DNA of 64,000 nt from Chondrus crispus. Lineage: Eukaryota; Rhodophyta; Florideophyceae; Gigartinales; Gigartinaceae. Position numbers and translations under genes: made by a program. Shown here piece after piece: positions 10,602 to 22,257 of this stretch (positions are counted from its first letter, which is position 1; each line of letters begins with the position of its first letter). Where the stretch lies: NCBI RefSeq assembly GCF_000350225.1, contig NW_005179120.1, positions 280,060 to 344,059 on the forward strand. The letters run 5' to 3'. The notes under the pieces are model-generated. The model had not been told where the DNA came from, ran no database searches, and saw only the letters and a list, made by a program, of their open reading frames with translations.

Positions 10602-11651
10602 TGTAGTGCAATGCGCCTGTCGGGCAGAGACCGCGGTCCGATGGTCCAGCAAAAACAACAACAGCAACAAAAAGAAGAACTGCTGATGGCACAGCGCTAC
10701 GGAGTGTCCGACTCTCCCTTCTCCGTCTAAACGAGCTTGCGACTCGTAGTAGCTCGGATCCCTGATAGGGGGGGCACAGAGAAATAGCCTGGCCCGGGAT
10801 CGGTGTGGTAGAGACTTGCCAAGAGATCTGCTCGACGAGTGTGGAGGGGGGGCGCGTACGTAGGTACCCCGGTTCCACTGGGTTGTAAGGCCAATGCTCG
10901 TTGAGCTTCTTCGACACCTTGTAACGCGACAAGGCCTTCGACAGGGGCGTCGCAACGCAGCCCGACGGGATGAAATGAAAGTAGCAGCGCTACGTCAACC
11001 GTGCTGCCCGATGGCTCGAAACACCTACACCGGTTCGGTCGCAACCGACACCGATGGTTCCAACACTGGATCGTAATACGACGGAGCCCTTCGAGGGAGA
11101 CGTCGTTGCAACGGTCTCCGTCGAAAAATGGGTCACTGTAGCAGCGCTACGTCAACTGTGTTGCCCGATGGCTCGAAACACCTACACCGGTTCGGTCGCA
11201 ACCGAGGCCGATGGCACCAACACAAGATAAGGGAAAAATAGGTAGAATTAGAGATAGAAAAGGATAGGGAAATAAAGGAAAGAGAAAGGAAACCCCGAGC
11301 GATAGAGGATGCCGTAGGCTTAGGTAAAAGGGACCCTCTTGATAGAGACGGACTTCGACCAAGGCGACATTCAACTCCGGCAACTCGGGTTACCTTTACT
11401 GACTTGGTCGTCAGAGGGCTAAGGTATATATCGCCCCGCCGGAGCCAGTACAGTAGCTCGCGGCGCTAGATCCTAGATCTAATCTAGTGTCAGCAAAATT
11501 TATGCCAACTAATTAACTAAATAAAATAAAATAATTAAAAATTAAAACTGTGCAATTATTCACACGTGTGTCCCCCAAACCCGGACTACTTTTCATATCC
11601 AAATGTTTTCCTTTCTTTTCACCCCCCTTTCCAGGTGCATATTGCACTACA
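10602..11651 (-). repeat. LTR of element A (5-prime LTR)
   Basis: This 1050-bp repeat starts TGTAGTGCAAT and ends ATTGCACTACA, so its termini are perfect 11-bp inverted repeats. It is similar along its length to the LTRs of B, to the solo LTR at 41781-42925 and to the truncated copy at 19147. It contains two diverged modules of about 157 bp (starting 10981 and about 11138), each beginning with GTAGCAGCGCTAC. The 5 bp to the right are GGCGT; the matching left copy is outside the window. Confidence 0.9.
11423..11434 (-). promoter_or_regulatory. TATA-like box in LTR A
   Basis: The minus strand reads GATATATACC about 220 nt into the LTR in the element sense. The box and its flanks are conserved in both LTRs of B (about 26943-26955 and 38523-38535) and in the solo LTR at 42001-42010, which suggests the transcription start lies just downstream. 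Confidence 0.55.
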
Positions 11652-13458
11652 GGCGTCAACTAAACTACCTGGGGATGGAACCGCTATTATCAAAGAAGGT
11701 TACAGACAGCCCGTTGCTCTTGTTCTACGAGAAATTTGGGCTGGCCGGATCAAACGGACAGATGCCAGTAGCAAGTTGTGGACATCAGCTGTTTGATTCC
11801 ACCTTCGACCCATATCTCTCAGTTCTGGTCGCACCAGACCATTTGCTTGCTGGAAATGCCATTAATATATTGACAACCTGCTTTCTGCTTTTGCCTTCGA
11901 AAAATGATATTGTTCACATTGATACAAAATTATGTGATGCACCTCGGGGCAATTCGTTAATCACGCAGAATAAAATATTCGATTCAAGAGCAAGAAGCTC
12001 TACTCCATGTCCATCTCTGGTTCCTTTTGCATTGTCTCGGTCGCTAGCAAGAATTTTTAAGATCGATGTCACCAGCTATCTTTGCAGGTGTCTCTTTCTC
12101 AGCGGCCTACTGGAGCGGATTCCAATCCATGCAATATCCTTCGACCGGCCGTACAGGCTTTGGGAATGTATCAGGATCTGGTGTCCAAAACCTATTGGTA
12201 TCCAAAGCTCCATGTTGATGGCCACAATGCTGTAGCTTTGTTCAACAGTGGGGAAGGCTTCGACTTCATTCTCAGACAGCAGGAAATGGCACGTGTTTAT
12301 GTGGATACGTGTGAGAAGCTCTGTGGCGTTTCAGAGGTCGCAAAAATGAAGCTAGACAAGCCGAATCTTCACAGACTAATCGAACTTTATGCTCATTCTA
12401 TACCAGCGATGGGACACGTGCGACACTTCGCAGAGCTAGTCTTTGAATTCGCTCACCAGCTACTCAAACGTGGGGTGGCGAGATCTAATCGCCGGAATCC
12501 TCAGATTCAGGCTGTGATGCACGCCTTAGCTGACGATTGGCAAGATAGGTTCTCCGCATTCGTGAGTCAACGGCGAGTCCTTTCCGTAAGAGACTTCGAG
12601 ACTAATATGAGGCATTTTATCAATGATACGGTCCTATCGTCGTCTTTACCAAAGCATGAATCTTTCACAGTGCCTAATCCCACGGATATAATTATCGAGC
12701 CCATTCTAAAAAAATTGCTTGGAAGTAAGCCGACAGAAGGCTCTACCAAAGGCAAAATTACATGGTCCTTGTCGCGCTGTCAGCCTGTTTCAGAGCACCA
12801 AGTGAACTATAGGTCTCTGCTGAACTCCTCGGTTCTGAATCAATATGGCAACCGAGAGGTATTCTTTTTTTATGGCGCGAGACGTTTTAAGAAGACGATG
12901 AAAGTCGCCACTTGTTTTCTTCGTTCCGCGCCTCACGATGTTTTGGAAAGGGGTGATGCTGTGCAGGCCATAATACACAAACGTAGGACTAGTGACGCGC
13001 TTTTAAACCAGCCATCAGTTTATGAGATAAGTCAATCACCGGACGATTATCACGTGGCTGTTTTCGCTTTCGAAGAATTGCTGCTTTGGAAAGATGCGTC
13101 CACGACTGGTCTCGAAGTAGAGAGTGGTACGTTCGCTGTTGTACGAAGATGTACTCGGTTTGAGGGTGATACGCTCAAGGTCGCAAGTGACTCCCTGCCG
13201 CTCCTCTTACATTTAAATGACAGTGTCCGACGGGTGAGTTTGATACATGCTTGTTCAACATCGACTGAAATTGTGTCTTGTATGCTTAACGAAACTCTTG
13301 TTAAGCACAATGACAGTTTGCTCGGCGGCGGTCTATTCCATTACATAACGAAACAGATGGGTTATCCACCTCGCATGGGATCAGAAGCATGTAAACTGCA
13401 GCTCTACTTCCATTCTAGCATTCTAATTTTATTGAGAAGGCCCTACACTCCTCCCTAG
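11652..13458 (+). pseudogene. Unrecognised large protein, possible DNA-transposon transposase
   Basis: Two coding-looking frames follow element A directly: 11652 to about 12235, and a clean 458-codon frame at 12082-13458. The sequence CTTTGCAG at about 12080-12087 could be a 3-prime splice site joining them. Segments such as DHLLAGNAINILTTCF, HSIPAMGHVRHFAELVFE and AHQLLKRGVARSNRR have the look of the large CACTA-like or KDZ-like transposases of fungi and algae, but I cannot identify a catalytic triad. Element A abuts its 5-prime side, so the start is missing or lies beyond A. It converges on the minus-strand gene at 13455, overlapping it by 4 nt. Codon-like composition makes this the best-preserved non-retroelement frame in the window. 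Function is not assigned. Confidence 0.5.
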
Positions 13459-14972
13459 CATTTCTTGCGTGATGGCCACTCGGAACTCGCCAACGACTTG
13501 TTTGCTGCGGACAACGAGTGCAGGCCACGCCAATTCAAGATTGCGGAGAACTTCATTCCGGCCACGAGCTGCCTTGGGCAGACGACTAGAATTTTTGTGG
13601 AGAGTCGAGACCAGCGAAGCGAAAATGCATAATCAGTAGCAGAGTACATATCCTCATCTTCGCCTATCACAATACCTGACTCAGATATCGCATCATGCAT
13701 CGACACACGGTTTCTCTCCAGTCTGCTCACATACACTGAATTGCGATAATCGAACCGCCTGTTCTCTCTCCGAAGTACATCGAAGGCTCTATTAGGGAGT
13801 GATTTATGGAGGCTTCCTGCCAGTGTAAAAATGAAAGGGTACTTACCGTCGTCGTTCTCAGCTAAAATACCTCCCAAAAGTCGCCATGCGGAGTGTTCAG
13901 CAAGCGCAGCCCCGTTGATCTTCCTACCCTTCACCACTAGGGCAAGTAAATTTGATTGAACACCGAGGCGTATACATTGAGATACATCGTGCAAAGAATC
14001 AAACAAAACTAGTGATTTCTGCAGACCCTGAGATGGAGACTGTGTTTCGCAAAGGTTTGGTTCAAACGTAGCACGAGGACAACGTGACCGAATTACCGTA
14101 GCAATCTTGGCAAAATCGGACAGGCTGCAGTTCGCATCAACACGAAGCAGAGACGTAAAGCACATGCCAACAAAACTCCCATTGCCTCTCTTAACATCAG
14201 AAATAGCGGATCGTGCGCGCGGGAATGAAAGAGGTTTATGACAGCGATGGACCATTTTGTGTCTCAAGTAGCTAAAAACACGTTCAGCAATGCGGTCGCT
14301 TTCACTTTCATTCCCAATTATTCGAGAGTAAATTGCGCTCTGCGCACTCACACGCCTCTGTAACTCGTTCACTTTAAGTTCCAAATTGGCAATTCTGGCA
14401 CCAGTGTGCTGTATTGGGCTTCTACATCCTCGGGATTTTTGGGAGGTGTCATGAATCACATGGAAGGACAATTCGTTCGTATTGGGTGTAAAGTCGGGAT
14501 CCGAAAGGAAACCTTCCCCGACTGTTTCGGAGACGGATTCGCAAGCGCTCTTCGACGCGAGTGGTTCCTTTTGGCGGCTCCGCCATGCCTGACGGGCCAG
14601 CTTGCGTCCCATGAAACGAGCGCGCATTTTTGTTTCAACAATTCCGTGTCCCTCTTCGTAACATAAATAGCCTAAAACAGCGCCGTTGACAAGCTCAATA
14701 TTCGTGACTCGAGCTTTTCACCATATTGTTTTCGATATATTCTGACCCTTTCTGTGCCCTTTCCCGATACAAAAGTCGAGCAACCATTTAACGTCAATTT
14801 CTTCTCCGGTACTTACGGGGTTCATGATTGCGAACAGGCGGAGATGGAACCGGTAAACAGTGCGATGTCGCAAGGCACTGTATTCCACACAGTAGGGCGA
14901 TGCGATCAGGCGTAGTAAGCCCGGAGGGCCAATATTCAATTTCAGGAAGGACTGACGGAGGCTGAAACTCAA
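13455..14972 (-). CDS. Unrecognised protein convergent with the 458-codon frame
   Basis: A 390-codon open frame (14627 to 13455) continues upstream in the same frame to 14972, interrupted by a single TGA at 14718-14720. The extension includes LVNGAVLGYLCYEEGHG and looks coding. A GTAAGT at 14823 on the minus strand is a candidate splice donor, so the TGA may fall in an intron, although a simple in-phase acceptor was not found. The protein has a Lys/Arg-rich start (MGRKLARQAWRSRQK), a short coiled-coil-like stretch (ANLELKVNELQRRVSAQ) and then a globular-looking region of about 280 residues without a familiar motif. It overlaps its convergent neighbour by 4 nt, hinting that the two travel together, for example as two genes of one DNA transposon. 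Confidence 0.5.
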
Positions 14973-15599
14973 TAAGAGTAATACTGGTGCTTACGGCCTG
15001 GCGAGGAGATGGCGGAGTGCCCTTGCTATGGTTGGATTAAAGTTTAGTTAGAATTGAGTTGGGAAAATCAGAAGTATTCCCGTACGCTTTCTCCTGCGCG
15101 CGGGCATGCATTGTCATTGTTGTGATGGCAGAGCGCTTCCAGAACGAAAATTAAAATGCAGGCACGAACACTACTGCGGAACGCTGCGGCAATGAGTTGT
15201 CATTGTACTTGACAAATGATGCGTGCAAGAGAACGATGTTTTCCATCTCATTTTTAGAACACAGGAGCGCTGCCCAGCAATGAATTGGTAGATTGAGGCT
15301 AAGAAAGCCCGTTTCTGGACGAATATTTTCTCTCAAAATATGCGCTCAATAAAATGCCTGCTCCGTAATAATAATATTTATTGATTTCGGAGTAAGTGAC
15401 CCCGTAGTGATCCGTTGTTCAAGAACGAACATCTTGAATTTGAACGTGCTTGGTTTAAATCCTAAATTCAAAGTCTATGCAGTACAGTTCAGGACTGTTT
15501 TGTGCAGCATAAAGCTTCTGCCGCATTCTATATAGCTGCTGCCAACTGCTGATTACACTTGGAGAATTCGTAAAGCCTCTGCTACACTGCTTTATCCGA
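14973..15599. other. Gap without a recognised gene
   Basis: Mixed-composition DNA between the convergent pair and the Tigger transposase. It carries only short frames and an AT-rich patch near 15366-15385. No terminal repeat of either neighbour could be identified by eye. Confidence 0.4.
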
Positions 15600-17257
15600 G
15601 TGTACCGGTTCCTTGTCCTTGTTGCACCTATGACGATCTCCAGTGTCCTCGAAAGACTGGGCCTCACCATCCAACAGAAAAAAGTCGTCATCGATGAGTT
15701 CGAACGCAGCCGTAGAGAGGGCAAAGCATTGAACCAAGCCTCGCTCGCCCAGTGGGCCTTCACAGCCTTCGGTCTGCCAGTATGCCCTTCCCAACCAACC
15801 ATCTCCAAGATCATTCGCAAAGCATCTCAAATAAAAGACACGCAGAACAATGGCAGTGTCCGTTTTCGAAATGGCTTGTGTATTCCGATGGAGCATGCTT
15901 TGCTTTCTTGGATTCATCGGCGGTTTCATGACCGAATCGCCATCAACGGGCAAATGGTTGGCACGGCCGGGAAGTATATACTACGGATGATGAACAGCAA
16001 GCTCTCTACGGAACAGCAGGTCAGTATGAAGTTTAGTAAGGGCTGGCTTCACCGATTTGAAAAGCGATACAAACTCCGTTCCCTTCAGTCATACGGCGAG
16101 AGTGGAGATGTACCTGTTGCTGTCGTACAAAATGCGCTCGGTCCTTCGCGAGAGGTCCTCTTGCTTTACTCGTTGCACGATTGCTTCAATGCGGACGAGT
16201 TTGGATTGTTCTACAAAATGGCCCCTGATCGCACAATTGGCGTGCAACGTCTTCCCGGTCGAAAAAGGAGAAAACGCGCCTCAATTTTCTTGCATGTGCA
16301 AATGCAACAGGCATCGAGCGGTTTCCTATTCTGGTGTTAGGAAGTGCAAGGAGACGGCGCTACTTTAATGGTAAATCTGGCGAGGAACTCGGGTTTTTCT
16401 ATCGCAATAACAGGAAAGCTTGGATGAATAGCGGCTTGTTCTCAGAGTGGCTTAAGAACTTTTCAGTGTTTATTGAAACCCCCCGGGGCACAAGGTTCTA
16501 CTTCTCATAGACAATTCCAGGACTCACGGAACGGTTGATTCGCACTGTGCTCATCAAAATGTTAAGGTTGTGTTCCTTCCGCCGAACACAACCTCGATGT
16601 TGCAACCGTTAGACGCTGGAATTATAGCCGCGATAAAGCGCCGCTACCGATCGCTTTAATGCGAAAGCGCACTGGATGCTATTAAGGCAGGGGTCAGGAC
16701 CCAAAAAGTATACTCCGTGGATCAACTGACTGCCATGAGGCGGATAGAACGTATCTGGGAAGAGATGCCCGCATCAATTTTTTTAATAGCTGGCGGCACA
16801 CGAAGTGGATTTATGGATCGCTGGAAGGTCTCGTTGATGAAAAAGGGCTGATATTGAAGGGGAAACTAGGTCTACAAAGCAAGAGTTGCTTCCTACATCA
16901 GAATTCCCTCGAATCAGTTTATCTAATCTATTAAATCCAGTCCGTGAGGATGCGGTGGAGGAGTTGCTGACCGTTGAGAACCTCGGAGAGATGGCTGCTG
17001 AAATTTTACGGGAGGATGCTGAGGGGCCAACGGCTGGGAGTGATGGTGAAGAACACCCGACTGAAAGTTTGTCGCATGCAGAGCGCGAAAAGACTCTGGC
17101 AGTTTCAAAGTTGCTATTGCAACGTGAGTTTGGTGGGAGCTGTGTTGCTCTCGGCCCTTTGCGGGTGCTGCAGCGACGTTTGCGATCGCAAAGGATCGAT
17201 GGGATGGCTCAGACGTGTATTACTACATTCTTTGGCAGTTTACCGGACGCGCAGTAG
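15600..17257 (+). pseudogene. Tigger/pogo-type transposase, copy 1
   Basis: Encodes a cut-and-paste transposase of the pogo branch of Tc1/mariner. An N-terminal helix-turn-helix (residues about 25-85 of the first frame) is followed by a CENP-B-like DNA-binding region (SKGWLHRFEKRYKLRS) and the start of the DDE domain with FNADEFGLFYKM. The frame breaks near 16280-16340. In other frames the rest of the domain is present: LLLIDNSRTHG near 16500 and FLPPNTTSMLQPLDAGII near 16570-16625, the second and third catalytic blocks of the family. A 123-codon C-terminal frame (16886-17257) ends the gene. Several frameshifts make it non-functional. Start taken from the ATG at 15600 or 15630; flanking inverted repeats were not identified. 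Confidence 0.85.
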
Positions 17258-19146
17258 AAACATGAGAACGCCCTCAAACATAGTAATAAACCACTTATTG
17301 GAATACAGCCCTCTGAATCTGATCGTATTCTTTTACTGGGGATTACTGTACAGAAATGACAACACTGGTATAGGCTCGACCACGGACGATGCAAATGTGC
17401 AACATACACAAATCGCATTTTTGGCGGGAGTGAGAGCGACAATGCGACGTATCATCCTCCGCCCACAAGCGCATCTCGCTCCCTACAGACGCCACTCCCC
17501 TCTGCGACCGAAATGTCCAACCCGCGATCCCTGTCCCCTTTTAACGCATCCGCCTCACCCAGTGCCTCTAACTCTGTTGTGCCACAGGATCTACAAACTA
17601 CCTTCTCCGATCCTGCTCACACTCTCCGGCTACCCAGACTTTCTCAAAACAATTCAGAGGAAGTGCGACCACGAACCACGCAGTCGAACGAAAAACGTAG
17701 TGTCCTTCATTCTCGGGTTTACAGAACTTCTGCCCAACAACCTCGTGTCGCACCTCGTGAATCTATATCCAAACGGAAAGGAAACTCTCGCTCTGGAATG
17801 AACACAAGCTGTAGTTTAACATCCCGGCTCTCAACCGTCCACGAAGGCGGGAGCGGGCTCTGGTCGTATACTGTACCTCTAAGTGCGGTTTTCATCGGTC
17901 GTACGTACCAAGAAGCGGATGGTAACGTGTCCCTGGTAGCGTAGTAGAGTCTTGAATGGGTTCAACACCCTGACGAGCAACAGCTTGCAGATCAACGGTT
18001 CGAAGTGTAACTCGGCGCCCTTACAGGTAGGGCGATGACACAGAGTCCGGATTCCGCGGCGAGGCCGCGCTGTCGCAGCGCTTCACCCTCGAGTGGGTGG
18101 TCGGAACGTAGAACACAAATCGAAATGAAAATGGTCCGAGTACCTCCGAAAAAGAAGGAAGACGTAGACAAAAAGGGGTTGGACTTGACCGGAATAGCCC
18201 TCTGCGTCCTGTCGATGGTCCTCTCTTCATTCCCCCAGCGGCCTCCTTTATTAACTACGTATTACTGCACTCCTTACCCCGTAAAGCGTAATGGCGCTAG
18301 TACAGAGGAGATTTGGTAATGACTATGTGCGCTGGCGCGCTATAGTACTGTACTAGAGGTACTTTAAGGCTCGTTCACCTTACACGCAACATTGGACAGA
18401 CCGGAAAAATGACAGCAGTGTCATACTATTTGCCACGTGGTTGACGTTTCCAAGCGGACAGTATTTTTGGGCAGATAGGACACGCGTTCTTATGCTACAC
18501 GAGAGGAAATGGAAGAGTAAATGGATTTACATAACGCGAGATTGACTCTATGTTGGACTTGTTACCGGAGAGATTCCCAGGGAAGGAAGAGTGAGCAAAG
18601 ATTCAAAGAATACATGGCCAGTGGTTTCCGGAGATGGATCGAAATACCGATTCTCTCAAAAACATTCGGCACTGCCGGTGCCGATTTTTTTGAGAGAATG
18701 GACAGTGTACAGAAAACAAATCCCGACCGGAGACCCCCACATTCCACCCGACGTTCAGATTTCCAAGCGCATCAGGGCAGACATGACAGATGAAATTGAT
18801 CTTAGAAATGGTGACGACGCAATCGAAATCGCCGAAAGTTGCTTTGAAATAGAATCCCCAACCAGGAATACGGTATTAAAAGCAGCGGAGGACGCCGATA
18901 GTTTGCATATTGATGCTGCTTGTTGTATAACGACCGGTGCGAGCGCAGGATACTGATCCGGCCGCCGTGTAGGGTATACACGTGGGTGGAGTGCCCACGT
19001 GTGGGGGTTCCGCGCCCGTGCCGATCGGTCGTTACGTGGTGTACGTGTACGGTAGCACACGTGTCGTCCGTGTGGTAGGTGGTAGTTGCTACCTGTGTAG
19101 AGAAACACACGTGTTGGCCGCCCAGTAGTTCGTAGCTATTACGCGT
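17258..19146. other. Unassigned DNA with a CACGTG-rich patch
   Basis: Contains plus-strand frames at 17513-17944 (143 codons, Ser/Arg-rich) and 18591-18956 (121 codons) with no recognisable domain, so I do not call them genes. From about 18960 to 19120 the sequence is rich in ACACGTG and CACGTG, the style seen in several LTRs of this window, and may be a decayed LTR fragment. Confidence 0.35.
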
Positions 19147-19625
19147 TGTGGTGCAATGCGCCTGGTAGGCAGTGGACAAGGTCGAAGACCCTCACGACCC
19201 GAAAACAAACAAACAAACGAAACAACCAAAGCAGCCGGCGGTGCAATGCCACGGAGTTTTCGAGGCTCCCTTTCCCTTTATGCGGGTTTGCGGTCCGCAG
19301 TAGCTCGAATCCCTAAAGGGGGGACAAAGGAAGAAAAGCCCGCCCGAAATTATAGGTGTGGTAAATACTTCAAAAGGCAAATGCTCGACGAGTGCGGGGT
19401 GTTTAGGCAGACCGAACCCGCTGAGTCGTAAATCCAATGCTCATGGAGCGCCTTGATACCTTATACCCTTGATAAGGTCTTCGACCGGGACGTCGCAACG
19501 TAGCCCGTCGGGAAAGAAAAAAACGTGGCAGCGCTACACCGTCGTACTGCCCGATAGCAAAGAACCAACACCGGATCGGTCGCAACCAGATTCCGATGGA
19601 ACCAACGCTATCTTATATAGGGGAT
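19147..19625 (-). repeat. Truncated LTR of the A/B family
   Basis: Starts TGTGGTGCAATGCGCC and follows the solo LTR at 41781-42925 (read from its other strand) closely until about 19625, where similarity stops after CTATCTTATATAGG. It therefore lacks roughly its other 600 bp, including the TATA region. No retrotransposon coding sequence adjoins it. Confidence 0.8.
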
Positions 19626-20662
19626 AGAACCTCTTGTGCGGTTTCAGCTCAGCACCAGTGCTAAACAATGCATGGGAGTCATACTGCGAGGTCGGTCCAG
19701 CCTCTCTTAGCGTTGCGAAAGCCGTTTTATGTGCCCGAGGCGGGCGTAAGGTGAATAGGTACTGTATAAAGTAGATAATGAGTGGAGAAGGTAGTGAAAC
19801 GCATGAAAAGCAAGCCCTTTAAGGCTGATGAGGGCCTGGGCATTGCCAAAACCGAAGAGAAAAGGAAAGGCGGACATGTGGGGCGCTGGAAATGAGGGAC
19901 GAGATATACGCCGATCCCCGGAGCGAATTCCGTTGGAGCTCATTTTTCTGCGAAAAGTGAGGGAGCGCTTACGATTTCTTCCTTCTCGGAGCTGTAGCAG
20001 CGCAGATGCGGAAGGCATGCCTGCTCAGGTATGGTTGGTTTCGCGTCTCGTCCGCAGAGCCCTTCGATGCCATTGTGAAGGAGCAAAGTTACTGCTCGTC
20101 AGTTAGGGGAGAAATTTGTGCACACGAGTTTCAGGGGTGAAACTCGGGCACATTTCTACATTTTGAGAAATGCGTGAAAAATATGTGAAAAAGTGTACTG
20201 CACAAAAGTAGTTTCAGGAAGCGCGGAATGTTAGCATGGAAGGACTTCATTTCAACAGCTTCAAGTTCAGTCCCGTCCGACACGTTCCCGAAACAGTAGC
20301 GGTGACCAACTATGAACAAGCTCGCATGAAAAATGAGAACTAATCAGATGGTAAAGCCAACAGTAGGGTAACTGCATACAGTACCCTTCTGGCTGGCTTA
20401 ATTGTACACGGTTTTGGAAAAAGCAGCAATCGCTATATTTACGAATCAGAGTGACACTTTCTTGCCCGCCCTGGGGCTCAGAAGACCTTTACATCGCAAG
20501 AAGGGGTCAATTATTAAACCAGTACCACGCACCCACTTTCAGCGCAAGTTTGCCTAACGCATCAATCCAGACGCAGCCACTTCGAGACTCCCAAGCGCAG
20601 AACTCTCTCCTCCACCGACGTTATCTCTTCCATTCATACTGCCTCACGACGCAATTGGGATA
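19626..20662. other. Gap without a recognised gene
   Basis: Only short frames on both strands; nothing recognisable by motif or composition. Probably non-coding remains between two mobile-element fragments. Confidence 0.4.
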
Positions 20663-22257
20663 TCATCCCACACGCCCATGCACAATAGTTCCTGCGATTG
20701 ACAGAAATGGCGACCTGTAAAAAGCACATGATTTCCTTATATCATGACACGGGAAGTCGATGATCGATGCTTGCATGTGCTCTCCAATGCTGCGCTTGGG
20801 GCTTAAAACTACATATACACTCTCCACTGTGCCATCTTTTTCGACTGCGCCTGTAAGTGCTGCGCTGCAGCTTTTGATGCACATGATTTGCAGCCTCTCT
20901 GAGATACGTTGGCGGATTTGGGAGGTGTGAAGTAGGTGTTCAGCAGTTTGTTGACCTTTAAATCATCGTTGAGAAGCACCTGTATCGCAGCTAGTGTCAT
21001 GTGCGCTGATCCACCCCCATTGGAAAGACGGCGTTGTCAAGAAGATGACAGGACTCCATTCTGGACTGTGCTATGAACGCCGTACGAAGAGCGTAACCAT
21101 TCCGAGTTGGTGCTGTCAAAGCACGGCTTGAAGAGCTGTTTCGCTGATCTGGCTAGGCTCGAATCTGCCCGGATATTGATAATTCATTGGCCACAGACCT
21201 TCCTCGACGAACGACATTCGCTGTGCCCATCCAAAAGAGGCAGTATATGCCCATTGGCGGGCACCGTCTTTGTCGCATGCTGGTTTATATGTATGACCAC
21301 CTTTATGATAACTTCTTTTTCGATCGAGCCATGCTTCGTTACAACAAGCTCTGCATCATTCGGAAACCAGTTTGGGCATAACCATTGCCGTACGACGTCC
21401 TTATGTGTGAAATCCACCGGGTCAAGGGGCGTACACCAGGATTTCATCAACTTTTTCCCGGACGCGATAAGGAGAAGAGTGGCAATATTCTCGGATGGTG
21501 ACACGGAAAATCGAGCCGCAAGGTGTTTACCCGGGTCTTTGATTCTCCTCCGAGCGCCGCCTTGGGTGCTACTCGAAGATGTGGAGCATTTTTTGTGCCC
21601 GTACTGGCCACAGAGAGCAGTTTCGTCTCTGTTCCATCTTTTCGGGGGCCCGAAAACGCATCAGGAAACGATCGCTCGTTTTTTGTAGCACATCCCTCAG
21701 AGTTCCGATGTGTGCGATGTTTTCGACTGCCAGTCTGGCGCTCGACACTTGCTAAGCCGAGCGAAATTTCAATTCCTTACGCCACGCCCCGAAGGCTCTT
21801 ATGGCGGCAGAGGATGGAACGCCACGGGAAAAGGCATGACGCCCATCCTGTGCCATTTTGCTCTGTATGCTCTTCATGAGTGAGCAATTGGCGACAACCC
21901 CTTTTCTGCCGCCTCCAATGTCCTACCAACGACCACACGCTCCTCTGCTTTACTAAGAACTGGGCGGCGGCCGGCGAAGTGCGACTCCGGGTCAAATAAT
22001 TTTTCAAGTCCTTTTCCTCCTTCTGGTTCAATGCTCATTTGATGCAGAATAAAATTGAAAGGGAAACATCGGATTGGCGTGATACCTGTCTCGCAGAATT
22101 CCCACGCTGCAAGAGCTCGTTGGCTTTTGCTCGCTTGATACGCTTCCTCTTCCGTTTTGCGAGCATTTTGTTGTACCCAATGTTTGGGGCCCGCATAGAG
22201 AGTGGCATTTCCGCTCACGCTGCAAACAGAACAATATATGACAATATTACGCTTCAA
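20663..22257 (-). pseudogene. Tigger/pogo-type transposase, copy 2
   Basis: Read on the minus strand, the N-terminal half (22257 to 21874) has the helix-turn-helix style of the family with RALAAWEFCETGITP and LSKAEERVVVGRTLEAAEKG. The 106-codon frame at 21504-21184 covers part of the DDE domain, and around 21110-21190 another frame gives GLWPMNYQ, which is also in the third copy at 62.9-63.7 kb. The C-terminal frames (21000 to 20663) match that copy in VNKLLNT..TPP and SKAAAQHLQ. Many frameshifts and stops separate the pieces, so this is an old copy. Confidence 0.72.

Larger units (their letters stand above)
1..11651 (-). mobile_element. Ty3/gypsy chromovirus, element A (left end outside window)
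   Basis: A minus-strand LTR retrotransposon whose 5-prime LTR lies on the right at 10602-11651 and whose coding body runs gag, protease, reverse transcriptase, RNase H, integrase, chromodomain from 10424 down to 3665. No matching 3-prime LTR is visible on the left. Either it lies beyond position 1, as the 3.6 kb 3-prime region of sister element B would suggest, or the left side was lost and positions 1-3302 are host DNA. The element is close to intact: gag is open over 768 codons and pol carries only one in-frame stop and one indel. A catalytic reverse-transcriptase aspartate is changed to histidine, so it is probably dead as an autonomous element. The body and right LTR are certain; assigning 1-3302 to the element is inference. 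Confidence 0.8.

Noticed and set aside
17513-17944. A 143-codon plus-strand gene after Tigger copy 1
   Set aside because: Ser/Arg/Thr-rich without motif or relatives I can name; the element context does not require it.
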